From the NCBI GenBank assembly GCA_022225965.2, contig JAKJXP020000013.1, positions 372,001 to 436,000 on the forward strand: a stretch of DNA of 64,000 bases, in the 5' to 3' direction. The stretch is from Diatrype stigma (taxonomy: Eukaryota; Ascomycota; Sordariomycetes; Xylariales; Diatrypaceae). Shown here one piece after another: positions 45,559-56,605 of this stretch (position 1 is the stretch's first letter; the number at the start of each line of letters is the position of its first letter). The notes under the pieces are model-generated. The model was given only the letters and a program-made list of their open reading frames with translations. It was not told the origin of the DNA and did not search any database. The position numbers and the translations under genes are program-made.

Positions 45559-45651
45559 ACAAAATGAAGGTTCGTGACAAAGTAAAAGTCCCTGACTACA
45601 TCCGCGAAGCGGGCAAAATGTGGGTCAGAAGGCGATTAGAGCCCTGACGAG
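45559..45651 (-). repeat. Right inverted repeat of TA-flanked MITE
   Basis: The inverted counterpart of 45034-45126, followed by TA. Confidence 0.88.
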
Positions 45652-45653
45652 TA

Positions 45654-46260
45654 TGTGTCGTGCGTCGCTGCCGATCCTGTTCACTCTATTCACTCCAGTT
45701 CGGCTCTGTTCAAGTTCACCTGCATCGTAGCATCGCTGACTCCAACGAGCAGGGAAGCGCCTGGTGAATGTTGGCCTTTCCCAGCCCGCTATACAACATA
45801 CAATATACACTACCTATACACTGCCTATACACTATACAGTAATTCCGTATATCCACTCCATTCTCTTCGTGTTATCTTTGCACACCATCTGTTGGGTTCA
45901 TGGGCGCTCTTGCTCTTTCTGTCTTACGGATTGATTTGCAGATGTCTTGACTTGGTCCTGTCCCCTGATTGCGTTGCCTGTAACACACGATCGCCGGGCT
46001 GCTTCCTCACCCGTGATCTTCGCCGAACATCTTCCCTTGTTTGTCAATACTGGAAATTATCCCACTGGAGAGCTTCAAGGTTCCCCAAGCACTCGGATTA
46101 AAGATGTTGATCTTGCGTCTTAACTAATCATCCTGTACCCTCTGGCCCTGTGACATTCCGTGTCCTCTCCTCTCCTCGGCTTCGGGGCTTCCATTACCGA
46201 GAGGCTGTGAGGATTAACCACTGGACGACCGCTCGAGTCTTGTCGAGTGCTGAAGCAACC
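45654..46260. promoter_or_regulatory. Upstream region of the GH47 gene
   Basis: This 607-bp stretch lies between the MITE and the GH47 start codon and should contain promoter and leader. It holds TATA-rich ACTATACA repeats near 45790-45840. A 148-codon open frame (45655-46101) overlaps it but shows no family resemblance. Confidence 0.5.
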
Positions 46261-49200
46261 ATGTTGCGTTTACGAAGATACCGATACTTTGTCCTGACGA
46301 CAGCCATTGTGCTATTTCTCCTATATAGAGTCTCTCAGAATAGCGATCAGTGGGACTCGCTCGCAGGATCCCTTTCGAAGAAACCACTACATTCGTATAC
46401 CGGAGGCAGCGCCACCGATTTCACCACTACCTTTGACGAGAACGAGACGATAGAGAAGATCAAGGGACCTATATACGACGGCAATGGGGCAGCCGGGTCG
46501 TCCAACAAGGACGCGGATGCTGGTGCCGAGAGGGAACTCAATAAGATCAAGATCCCAGAGTTGAAGACAACCGAAGACCCACCAGACGATTCATCCGGAA
46601 GAGGTAGCCGACCTCCGATACCACCGAGTCTGGATGAGGAGAAAGCAGGAGGCCAGAGCAAAGACGAGGCAGACAGCACGGACAATGCGAGGCCCGACAC
46701 AACACCTGCACCTGTGATTGATATTCCAGATAGGAAGATCAACCTCGGCAATAAGAATGGAGAGGGCACAGGCGACGGACCACCTGAAAAGGCTCCAGAA
46801 GTCGCACACAAAACCACAATCCATTGGAAGAAGGTGCCCGAGCATTTCCCAGTTCCCACCGAGTCTATCATTCCTCTACCGACTGGCAAGCCCGAGAAGA
46901 TACCAACTATACAGCACGATTTCAAGGAAGAATCGGCCGCGGCGCGAGAGAAGCGCCTGACCCGTCTGCGCAAGGTGGAAGCTGAAGCGAAGAGGGCCTG
47001 GGCCGGGTATAAGAGATATGCCTGGCAGCACGATGAACTGTCTCCCGTCTCTAAGAAGTTTCGCGACCCGTTCTGTGGCTGGGCGGCTACTATGGTGGAT
47101 TCGCTCGATACCCTATGGATCATGGGTATGAAAGAGGAGTTCGAAGACGCCGTCCAAGCTGTTGGCGAGATCGACTTCACGACCTCTCCGCGCAATGAGA
47201 TCCCCGTCTTCGAGACTACCATTCGGTACCTGGGAGGCTTGATTGCCGCGTACGATGTCAGTGGTGGCAAGGTAGGTGGTTACACCGTCTTGTTGGACAA
47301 GGCCGTCGAGCTGGCCGAGATCCTCATGGGCGTGTTCGACACACCCAATCGCATGCCCGTGCTCTACTACAACTGGAAGCCTACCTTCGCGTCGCGACCA
47401 AAACGCGCCTCGGCTGGTTCCAACCTGGCCGAGCTGGGGTCGCTGTCCATGGAATTTACGCGACTTGCCCAGATCACCAAGGATGACAGGTACTACGATG
47501 CCGTGGCACGTATCACGGACGCTCTGTATGACTGGCAGGAGCGTGGAACATTGCTCGATGGTATTTTCCCTGACCGCGTCGATGCCTCCGGTTGTAATAA
47601 AACCGCCGAGGCGGAACTCGCTTCGCAAAAGGCGGCCGAATTAGCCGGGTCGCAGGAGATGGCCGACAGCTCATCGGGAAGTCGCATAAAGACGCCCGAT
47701 GACAAGTCGGGTACAGGTAGCAGCTATCAAGGCCCCAATCATGGCCAGGGGCCGGCTTCGGGTAGCAAGCAAAACGAGCCCCAGTCGGGTAAGATTGGAT
47801 CACCCTTAGACAACCGATCGAATACTATGGGTGGAAAGCCCATTTACGAGTCATCCACCGAGACCTCGGACGACGGGGGAGACATCTCTACCCCCAAACG
47901 GCTATCCCCTCCGTCTCAAGCAAAGACGGAAGGCCTAGCCGAGTGTATTCCCCAAGGCCTGACGGGAAGCCACCACGGCTGGGAGGGCTATAGCATGGGC
48001 GGCGGGCAGGACAGCACGTACGAGTACTTCCCGAAGCAATACCTGCTCCTGGGCGGGCTGGAACCGAAGTACCGGTCGATGCACGTGAAGACCGTTGAGG
48101 CGGTCAAGAAGTGGTTGTTGTTCCGGCCCATGGTGCCGGGCGACCGCGACATCCTTTTCTCGGCTAAGGTGCAGACGAAAGGCCAGCCCGAGACGGACGC
48201 GACGACCGAGTTCGAGGTGGCGCACCTGACGTGTTTCATCGGCGGCATGTTCGGCGTAGGGGGCCGCATCTTCGACCGGCCCGCCGACGTCGAGATCGCT
48301 AAGCGCCTGACCGACGGCTGCGTCTGGGCCTACGAGTCCATGCCCATCGGCGTCATGCCCGAGGGCGCCGCGGCGGTGCCCTGCGCATCCGTCGCTGACT
48401 GCGCCTGGAACGAGACCGTCTGGTGGCGCTACCTCGACCCTCTCGCCGATACCCGCGACGCCCAGCTCGACGACTACTACGCCCGCCAGGAGGAGCTGAA
48501 GGCCGTCCGCGCCCAGGAGGCGCACAAGGACGACCTGGCTGCCGAGGCGGAGGAAAGGGTCGCCGCCGCTACCTACGGCGAGACTAGCACTACGTCCAAG
48601 GACCATATTGCTGGGTCGGCCGACGCGGGATGGGATAGCGGAAGTGGCAAGGACGACGATGATGACGCGGGCGACACCAACACGTCGAAGTTGCGGGAGG
48701 GCAGCATTACGGGACGTGGTTTGCCCGAAGCTGATGAGGACGCGGACGAAAAAGAGGAGGAAGAGGGAGAGAAAGACCACCGCATCGGGAAGAGAACGCC
48801 GCCGCCTCCTCCGGAAAAGAACGCGGACCGCGCGAGACTGGGAAGCATCGCGGCGGCCGGTGGCAGCCTCAGCTCAACCGAGCGTGGTGGTAGTGCAGAT
48901 CATCAGGTGCCTCTCCGAGGCGATCCCATCGTGGACGAACTCGAAAGACCCCTGTCGCACAAGGAATACGTGCAAAACCGGATCGAGACCGAGAGGATAC
49001 CACCCGGCTTTGCGAGCGTGAACTTTCGTGGTTACATTCTTCGGTAAGTGAAGCCTTGCGCTACGTTTCGTTCCATTGTGTTGAGCCCGAATATTTTGGT
49101 TTTTGGGAAAGTCAGACATCCATTTACCTACCTAGCCTTATAGATAAGTATGCGGGTAGTGGACCTGGATATAGGTATAGATAAGCACACATCGTACTAG

Positions 49201-49599
49201 CCACGTCCGTGTGGTTGCGTGCGTGTTCCTTCCCCCCACTTCCCGTTACTGATCAACTTACCTACTTGTGTACTCTACTTACCTTACCTTACCATACATC
49301 ATAGACCCGAAGCGATCGAGTCGGTCTGGTACATGTACCGCATCACGGGCGATCCCGCGTGGCAGGACAAGGGGTGGCGGATGTTCGAGGCCATCGTGCG
49401 GCACACGCAGACGGAGGCGGGCCACTCGGCCATCGACAACGTCCTGTCGCCCAACCCGAGCCGCACCGACGAGATGGAGAGCTTCTGGCTCGCCGAGACC
49501 CTCAAGTACTTCTACCTCCTCTTCTCGGAGCCGGACGTCGTCAGCCTTGACGAGTGGGTTCTGAACACCGAGGCGCACTTTTTCAAGCGCCCGACTTGA
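46261..49599 (+). CDS. GH47 class I alpha-1,2-mannosidase with two large insertions
   Basis: The model is join(46261..49043, 49305..49599), 1025 residues, with one 261-nt intron completing YILR. The start was chosen at the ATG that puts a short Arg-rich tail before a signal anchor (about residues 10-22), giving a type II ER or Golgi membrane protein. A Pro/Glu/Lys-rich stem runs to about 240. GH47 landmarks follow in order: [108 protein letters not shown] and the terminal NTEAHFF with its calcium-binding Thr. The enzyme trims alpha-1,2-mannose from N-glycans, in processing or ER degradation. Two low-complexity insertions (about 445-555 Ser/Gly-rich; about 735-905 Asp/Glu-rich) roughly double the usual 500-600 residue length. 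A Mnl2-like or ERAD mannosidase is possible. Confidence 0.93.
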
Positions 49600-50519
49600 T
49601 GCAGGGGAATGAGAGAGGTCCTTTTTCCGGGGAAGGGGTGATGGATAGGTATCCTTGGGCTGGACTGGATTATACTGGACTGGATTGGTCCGAACTGCAT
49701 TATACTGGATACAGTCGGTAGTTATTTGATTATCTAACCGACCGACTGATTTATTTTTGGCCTACTCATGTTGTTGGATGGGCGGATGGATCGATGTTGG
49801 TCTTGAGTTATGTAACTGGACATGGCCTACGCATCGCATCGCATCACATCACGCATTGCGCGTTTAACTATATCTACAGCCTTACCATAATGTGTTTGTT
49901 GAAGGCATATCAGATCAGGCATTGATAGATAGATAGGAAGGAGGCCTGTCTAAGTACTTATCACGCGAGCCCGGGTCTGACTGAACGGGATGAGATCATA
50001 TGTATTCTGATGTGATGGCCTGGCCTAGCAAGAGTCAAGTCATAGTGAAACCCCTAGGTATCCTCTCGAGTTACCGAGTCCGACCTCCGCAAATGACGCG
50101 GACAGATATGGGGCCGGCCCATCAGTGTTGAACATCCCGATCTCGGTATCCGCGATGCTTTCCTCTAACTACCTACACATTACTTATGAAATAGATAGTA
50201 AACCGTGTAACCCGGTAACTTTCTGACATGGACCGCCCCGCCAACGGTTATTGATGGTGTTTCGTATGTTGTGATTAAGCGTGGGCAGTAATAGTAAGTA
50301 ACCCGAAGTGGGTGAGGTGAGGTAATGCTCAGATAACGATCGCTTCATGCCGAGAGATACCAAGGCGGCTACTACTATGAGTCTCACTACTATGTAGTAC
50401 TAGGTAATGATCATAATGTGCCTGGTTATGGGGAAAATCGAGGTTTAGCCTCACGCCTAACGCCTCCCCCGCGCGTCGTATTGTGTAAGCCGCAGCCTAG
50501 GTAGCTCAGATACGAGTGA
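49600..50519. other. Intergenic region downstream of the GH47 gene
   Basis: It contains short TATACTGGACTGGAT-type repeats near 49670-49710 and GCATC repeats near 49830-49850. No gene was recognised. Confidence 0.5.
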
Positions 50520-50801
50520 GGGTACGAAGTACGGAGCGAGTGTTCCACGATTAAGCCGATTGAAGCCGCTCTGGAGGCGCTGGATATAGGGACAGTAGCC
50601 TGGAGTCAGTACCTAGCCTGCTATAGTGGCCAAGTAGGGAGTTTGCTACGGACCAGGTATACCGGTAGTAAGTTTGCTAGCCGGCTATCTAGTCCCCATG
50701 TAGCCTCTTTAGCGGATTCCCCCGAGAAGGCCTATCTGAGAGCCTGGATTCTGAAAGTCAGAAGTATGACAGTCGAAGAGCTTCGGCTGTTGGCGCTCTA
50801 G
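50520..50801 (+). pseudogene. Possible relic of a pogo/Fot1-type transposase N-terminus
   Basis: A 94-codon open frame between stops has no ATG near its beginning. It reads PIEAALEALDIGTV, then SLLRTRYTGSK, then EKAYLRAWILKVRSMTVEEL before a stop. The order (a helix starting with ALEAL, a turn with SLLRxRYxG, then an AxxxWILK helix) resembles the psq/CENP-B helix-turn-helix of fungal pogo transposases. No catalytic DDE domain follows. The likeness is weak and based on remembered family patterns; chance is possible. Confidence 0.3.
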
Positions 50802-52137
50802 TGCAACCTACCTGGAAGCTTTAAACCTCTAGCTCGAAGTCTAGGGCTTGCGGGATTGCTCGAATGGCTCACCGATTGCTACATAAGTACCTACTTACCT
50901 AACTTATGGCATTCTAGCAGTATAGGACGGTAACCTTATAGGACCTTACGAGTGGAGACCTACCTAAACTACGTACCTAAATCTTGGAACCAAACACGCA
51001 CGCATTCGGGGCAAGGGCTGGGCTGGATCGGGTCAGTGCTGGGCTTGGCTGGGGAAGACAATCACATCTCCAATCAACCTTGGAACCTTCCCCGCGAGTT
51101 ACCTAACAATAATCCACCTGGTACCTACATAGCATATTACCTACACCATACAGGTACATGTGCGTGCTAAAGAATTGCCTACCTATGCAGTAGATGTACT
51201 ACCACGCACCCATTATAGCGGATTACTACGTGATCAGGGTGGTATACATATCTGCATATGGGGTGGTAGTACGTAGGGCAAAAGCTGTGCTGCAGGGTGC
51301 TGCAGGTGGTTACGCTTTCGGGAAGGCGATTAGAAATTCTCATCATGTAAATATCGTAGCCTATCATGTCAAGAAGCGGGCCTCGATATGGGGTTCCAGG
51401 GATATGGGGTACCAGGCAGCCAGGGTTCTTGCACCCTCACTCAGACCCTGCCACTTCAAGTTTCCATTGATAAGGAAGTATAAGTGGAAGTGGAAGTGGA
51501 AGTGGAAGTGCAGGCAGGTGCAGGTGCAGGTGCAGGTGCAAGTGCAAGTAGTTCTCCGGGTCAAGCCTGCCTACCCAACTAAGGGAGTGTCTAGGTACAT
51601 AAAAGTCAGCAAGCAATAACCTAAGATCTCCAGGTTGAATGCTGCTCATGTCATCATCAACATACAACCTTGAATAGCATGATATGCATATAGTCTAGAT
51701 ACTACCTGCATAGTTCTCCGAAATTCCACTCGCGCTTGCGGCTCTCTCAGGCAGGGCATTAGGGTAGCAGCAGTACGGGACCACGGGCTGCACGGGTAGC
51801 AGCTTGAGTAGCTTCACGCTTGACGCTTCACACTCAGCTAGACCATCCACAGCCAAGCCGCTCGGTCAAACCGTCTCCGGAGATGCTTCACTAGCTTCGA
51901 GACCCCGAACCTAAACTTCATATATATATTTATACGCTTATACCTAAGAATCCCCCCCTTCACTCGTTCATCCCATCTAGCTACCTAGGTACCCAGGCAT
52001 CGCAGTCAGTATCGACATCAGCGCCGGCCCCGGTAATCTCGATCAACGACGGTGACCGCCAACAGGCCAGTTTCATTCACCCGAGGGAGGGAGCTTGTTA
52101 TTAGATCCGGGTCGCGAGAGACTCCAAAGCCGATACG
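50802..52137. other. Intergenic region upstream of the permease
   Basis: No gene was recognised. It includes tandem hexamers near 51482-51545 and, close to the permease start, a CT-rich leader. The promoter of the permease must lie here. Confidence 0.5.
51482..51545. repeat. Adjacent (AAGTGG)n and (AGGTGC)n hexamer repeats
   Basis: About 4.5 AAGTGG units are followed directly by about four AGGTGC units. The two motifs differ by few bases, suggesting one array that diverged. Confidence 0.85.
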
Positions 52138-53917
52138 ATGGAGAAAAAGTCAATCGACCAGGAGGTCGCCCTGGGCCCCCAAATCACCGACAGGTCCTAC
52201 GCCGACGCCACGGTTATTGGCGACATCAGCCTCGCGCAGACCGATCAACTAGAACGAGGGCTTAAGAGCCGACACATTCAGTTCTTGGCTCTCGGCGGAG
52301 CGTGCGTCACCCCCCTTTTTTTAATGAAATCTAGCTGTACTGTCTACATAGTTAGTTACTATGTAGTCAGCCAGTCGCGATGACGGAAACATGATCATGA
52401 TCGGTAGTAGCTAACTCGAATGAATACCCAACAGCATCGGAACTGGTCTGTTCGTAGGATCCGGTGCGATTCTCGCCACCGTCGGCCCCGCGCCGCTCTT
52501 CATGGCCTACCTCTCGATGATGCTCGTCGTCTGGGTCGTGATGAACGACCTCGGCGAGATGGTGACCTACCTCCCGCTCAAGGGGATCTCGATTCCCTAC
52601 TTCGTGTCGCGCTTCGTCGAGCCCAGTCTGGCCTTCGCCGCCGGCTACAACTACTGGTACGCCTACGCCATGCTGCTGGCGTCCGAGGTCACCGCCGGCG
52701 CCCTCATCCTGCAGTATTGGACCGAGGCCGTCCCCGTGGCCGTGTGGATCGCCCTCCAGCTGCTCGTGATCCTGTTCCTCAACATCGTCGCCGTGTCCTT
52801 CTTCGGCGAGGCCGAGTTCTGGTTCGCCAGCGTGAAGCTGATCACCATCGTCGGGCTCATCATCCTCGGCATCGTCATCATGCTGGGCGGCGGCCCCGAC
52901 CACGTGCGCACCGGCTTCCTGTACTGGCAGCAGCCCGGGGCCTTCGTTCCCTACCTCGTGCCCGCCGTCGGCCTGAGCCGCTTCCTCGGCTACTGGACCG
53001 CCTTTGTCAAGGCCGGCTTCGCCTTCGTCACCTCGCCCGAGCTGATCGCCCTGTCGGCCGGCGAGACGGTGGCGCCGCGCCGCAACATCCCCAAGGCGGC
53101 GCGCCGCTTCGTCTGGCGCCTCGCCGTCTTCTACGGGTGCGGGTCCCTGATCATCGGCGTGCTCGTGCCCAGCGACGAGCCGCAGCTGCTGTCCGGCTCG
53201 TCCAACGCCTCGGCCAGCCCCTTCGTGCTGGGCATCCAGCGCGCCGGCATCAAGGGGCTCAACCACGTCATCAACGCCGCCATCCTGACGTCGGCCTGGT
53301 CCGCCGGCAACGCCTTCTGCTACTCCGGGTCGCGCATCCTGTACTCGATGGCCATCAACGGCCAGGCCCCGCGCCTGCTCGGCCGCACCACCAAGCGCGG
53401 CGTCCCCTGGGCCGCCGTCCTCGCCACCCTCGCCTTCGGCTGCCTCGGCTTCCTCAACGTCAACAACAGCGGCGCCAGCGTGTTCGCCTGGTTCACCAAC
53501 ATCTCCACCATCTCGGGCTTCATCGCCTGGATCGTCATCCTGATCACGTACCTGCGGTTCCGCTCCGCCATGGCCCACCACGGCCTGCTGGACAGCCTGC
53601 CCTTCCGGACGCCCCTGCAGCCCTACGCGACCTGGTTCGCGCTGCTGATGGTGTCGCTCCTGACGCTGACCAATGGCTACCCGGTCTTCTTCCCGTCCCG
53701 CTGGAGCGTGTCCGACTTCCTGGCCGCCTACATCACGCTGCCCATTTTCATGGCCCTGTACCTCGGCCACAAGCTCGTCAAGCGCACCCCCTTCTACCGC
53801 CGCGTCGACGACATCGACGCCCTGACGGGCAAGAAGGAGATGGACGAGATGGAGGAAATGGACGCGGCGCCCGTACCGAAAAATTGGGTGGAGAAGGCCT
53901 GGTTCTGGATCGCGTAG
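52138..53917 (+). CDS. Amino-acid permease of the fungal YAT family
   Basis: The model is join(52138..52301, 52435..53917), 548 residues; the 133-nt intron completes the transporter signature ALGGAIGTGLFVGSGAIL. The N-terminal tail (about 42 residues) is hydrophilic. About twelve membrane segments follow, with family landmarks FAAGYNYWYAYAMLLASEV, PELIALSAGETVAPRRNIP, NAFCYSGSRILYSMA, GQAPRLLGRTTKRGVPW and FAWFTNISTISGFIAW. The acidic C-terminal tail ends KNWVEKAWFWIA. This is a plasma-membrane proton/amino-acid symporter of the Gap1-like group; specificity cannot be read from sequence. Exon 2 is very C/G-rich at third positions, like the dehydrogenase at 42 kb. Confidence 0.95.
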
Positions 53918-55498
53918 GGCGGACTACTATACTAAGCTTTGCGCTTCAGGGTGGATGGATGGCTGGTTTGTTTGTTGTTCTGGCGCCGGTATGATTTGGG
54001 TTTTGGAAAAGAATGGGGGTTGAATTTGTATATACACGACTTGATGGATGCATGGATAGTTGGAATATGAATGGGATGACTTGGAAAGAAAACAAATCAC
54101 GTCTTGAGGATATTCTGTTGATGCCATTTTCTTCAAATACCCATTTAAATTTATATCGTCAAAATATCGCAAAGGCATGATTACGTTTTATTAAGTAGGA
54201 TAATGACCCGAAGTAACCGCCATGTTGCCAGACAGGAGGTAATTTAACCAAGTTGATCTGCGATCCAATGCTTACCTACCTCCGGTAGTTACTACTCGTA
54301 GACCGGCTATAATTCTTTCAACCATACCTTAGTAGCTACGATACTTTATATAGACAGACAGACAGACAAAACAGAAACAGTGCCGATAGCTGGACGGTCG
54401 GTCTATGCGAGGTCTTCCCCTTACCTCGAGGTGACATACAGGACTGCATATGCGCCTAACACCTCCCTGTTCGGCAGCAAAATCACCCCGAAACCTCTCT
54501 ATGCATTTATTTTACTTGTCGGTTGCTCTCGCTTCATCCTACTTAGTCTAAGTCATATCACGATCGGATCCGCATAGCAAAGGAACAAAAGGCACAAGTC
54601 AAGCAAAGCAGGCAGGCAGGCAGGCAGGTTAGGTTAGGTAGTTTTGTTTATTTGGTATATTGTTCCTCCATGATGATGAGGACGCTCTTCCAGCCCCTTG
54701 ATGGTCAACCCATTCCATATCATAGACCGACGATACCTAAGTAGCCAAGATCCTTCACCCCGCCAAACAAGATGGGACCGAGAAGAAAAAAAAAAAAACG
54801 CCGAAAACGGCACGATCGTATCATATAAAGACAAGAAAGCCAGCCTGGTAGAGCGGGAGATGGGGAGGGGGGACATTCAACCGCCCGAATCCTCAATAGT
54901 AGTAATAGTAGCAGTAGTAGTAGCAGTGATATAGAAAAAGACAGAAAACACAATTGGACCTTTCCCGTCCTTCCCCCTTTATCTCTTAACTCCGGTCCCA
55001 GATGCTGGCGTGTGTAGGTATGTATGTACGTTCATCGAGAAGAATAGGCAAGAGGGGAGGGCTTGTGATGTGATGTGATGTGGGGTGGTGTGGTATAAAG
55101 GGGTAGGTAGCGGCGTCTGACTATGGTAGTGGTGGTGATGGTATGGTATGATGTGGTGGTGTTGGTGTTGGTGTGTGTCGTGTTGTTCCTCATTCGCCGT
55201 GATCGCCTCGATGTATACATAAACACTCGTTTCCGTTCCCGTTTCCCCTTCCTTTCCTTTCCGCTTCATCGTCTTTCCGTTCATCGTTTCCTGTGTGTGT
55301 GTTTGTTTTTGGTTTCGTTTTTTTCTTCTTGCACGACGACTTTTCATCATTATTACATTCATTCTTTCCCCCCTTCATATCGGGAATCACATCACAGCCA
55401 TACATTTGTTTTTCGTCATTTTTCTTTTTCTTCGTTTCTTTTTTTCCCCTTCCCAAATCACGAATCATGATCATTATCCTTTCCGCATCACCTCTAAC
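53918..55498. other. Intergenic region between convergent genes
   Basis: This lies between the 3' ends of the permease (plus) and the FIG1-like gene (minus). It has a (CAGG)5 run at 54608-54628, an A13 run near 54786, GTGATG/GGTGGT repeats near 55060-55170 and a T-rich stretch near 55300-55450. No coding segment was seen. Confidence 0.55.
54608..54628. repeat. (CAGG)5 tetranucleotide repeat
   Basis: Five units, followed by TTAGGTTAGGTA. Confidence 0.85.
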
Positions 55499-56605
55499 TT
55501 ACTCGGCCAGCTGCGTCAGCACGCGGATGCTGAGGATCATGACGAGCAAGCCGATGGTGACGATGATGAGCAGGGTGAAACTAAACCAGCCGAGGGTCAT
55601 GGCGCTGGACCCGATGCCGGACATGACGCTGCCGTTGCCGAAGTCCTGCGCGATGATGGACGCTGCCACCGACGCCGTGTGCTGCCACAGCACCGACACC
55701 AGCACGAACACCGTCGCCACGAAGATGATGGACAGCGCCACCTGCGACACGGGCCGGCTCGGGAACGGCTTGATCTCCCGCTCCGACCCCTCGCTGTCCT
55801 CCTCCTCGTGCCAGCCCGGGAAGGTCGCCAGCAGCAGGAAGCAGACGAAGGCGAAGATTATGGCGATGATGCTGTTTGGGTTTTCTGTCAGCGTTTATTC
55901 TTTATTTTTGTTGTTTCATACCACTTCACTTCAACTTCTCGCTTGAGAAGGAGGCGTGACGGACGACCACTGCTACTACTTACATTAGGTAGGGGAACAC
56001 GATCATGTCCTTGAACTGGCTGGCCAGCCAGACGAGATTCAGCGGGTCCTGATCGACCGAGATCTCGTTGGCCAGCGCCGTCGCATTGTTGCTGCACAGC
56101 CAGCCGCCGCCGTCGGGGCTGACGCAGATGCCGAAGTAGCCGACGCGCGCCTGCAGGTGGGCGTCGCGGACGATGTTCTTGAGGGCCTCGTTGAAGTTGT
56201 AGTCGACCTGCGACGTGTCCGGCACCGCCGTGTAGCTCTCGTAGTACAGCGACAGGAGGTAGATGTCCGGTATCAGCGGTGATGATGACGAGCAGCCGGC
56301 TAGTAGGAGTGCTGTTTCAACCCCCAAAAAGGGGGGATTGTTAGCAACGGGTTCCGGCGACGGGAATGGAATTCTAAGGTCTTATATATGACTTACATAA
56401 TAATATGATGGCAATCGCTATGAGAATCATCAACACATGGTGGTATCCTAGGAACGGTACGAACCCTGCAAGACATCGATATTAGCTGGCGATCTTGAGA
56501 TCCATTTCTCTCATTCCTTCCTTTCTGAGATCTGGGGAGTCGTCTACGAGGGTAACGGATCATCTATTACTTACGCATCCACCCTAATTGAAACCTTTCC
56601 GCCAT
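55499..56605 (-). CDS. FIG1: FIG1-family four-span membrane protein
   Basis: The model is complement(join(55499..55871, 55984..56311, 56397..56465, 56575..56605)), 266 residues, with introns of 112, 85 and 109 nt, all with GTAAGT donors and CAG acceptors. Membrane segments lie at about 18-40, 138-160, 183-205 and 237-260. The extracellular loop carries the FIG1 motif ARVGYFGICVS with a partner WLCS cysteine. The acidic loop between segments two and three (HEEEDSEGSE) would be cytosolic. The Fig1 family supports calcium influx and membrane fusion in mating and hyphal fusion. The first exon is only 31 nt; its ATG sits in a good context (AACATGG). The next-best assignment is another claudin-like four-span protein, but the motif spacing favours Fig1. 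Confidence 0.87.

Larger units (their letters stand above)
45034..45651. mobile_element. 618-bp MITE flanked by TA, Tc1/mariner-like
   Basis: Inverted repeats of about 93 bp (45034-45126 and 45559-45651) start CTCGTCAGGGCTC and differ at only a handful of positions, mostly C/T and G/A. TA directly flanks both ends (45032-45033 and 45652-45653), matching the TA duplication of Tc1/mariner/pogo elements. No transposase frame is present. The centre holds a 22-bp tandem repeat. The transition-type differences could reflect ageing or RIP mutation. The element sits in the upstream region of the GH47 gene. Confidence 0.85.

Noticed and set aside
47935..48780. 281-codon minus-strand frame inside the GH47 gene
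   Set aside because: Antisense shadow; the plus strand carries intact GH47 motifs in the same bases.
52367..53994. Long frames (467 and 524 codons) overlapping the permease
   Set aside because: Shadows of a gene with very high C/G at third positions; their products are low-complexity Arg/Gly/Glu-rich.
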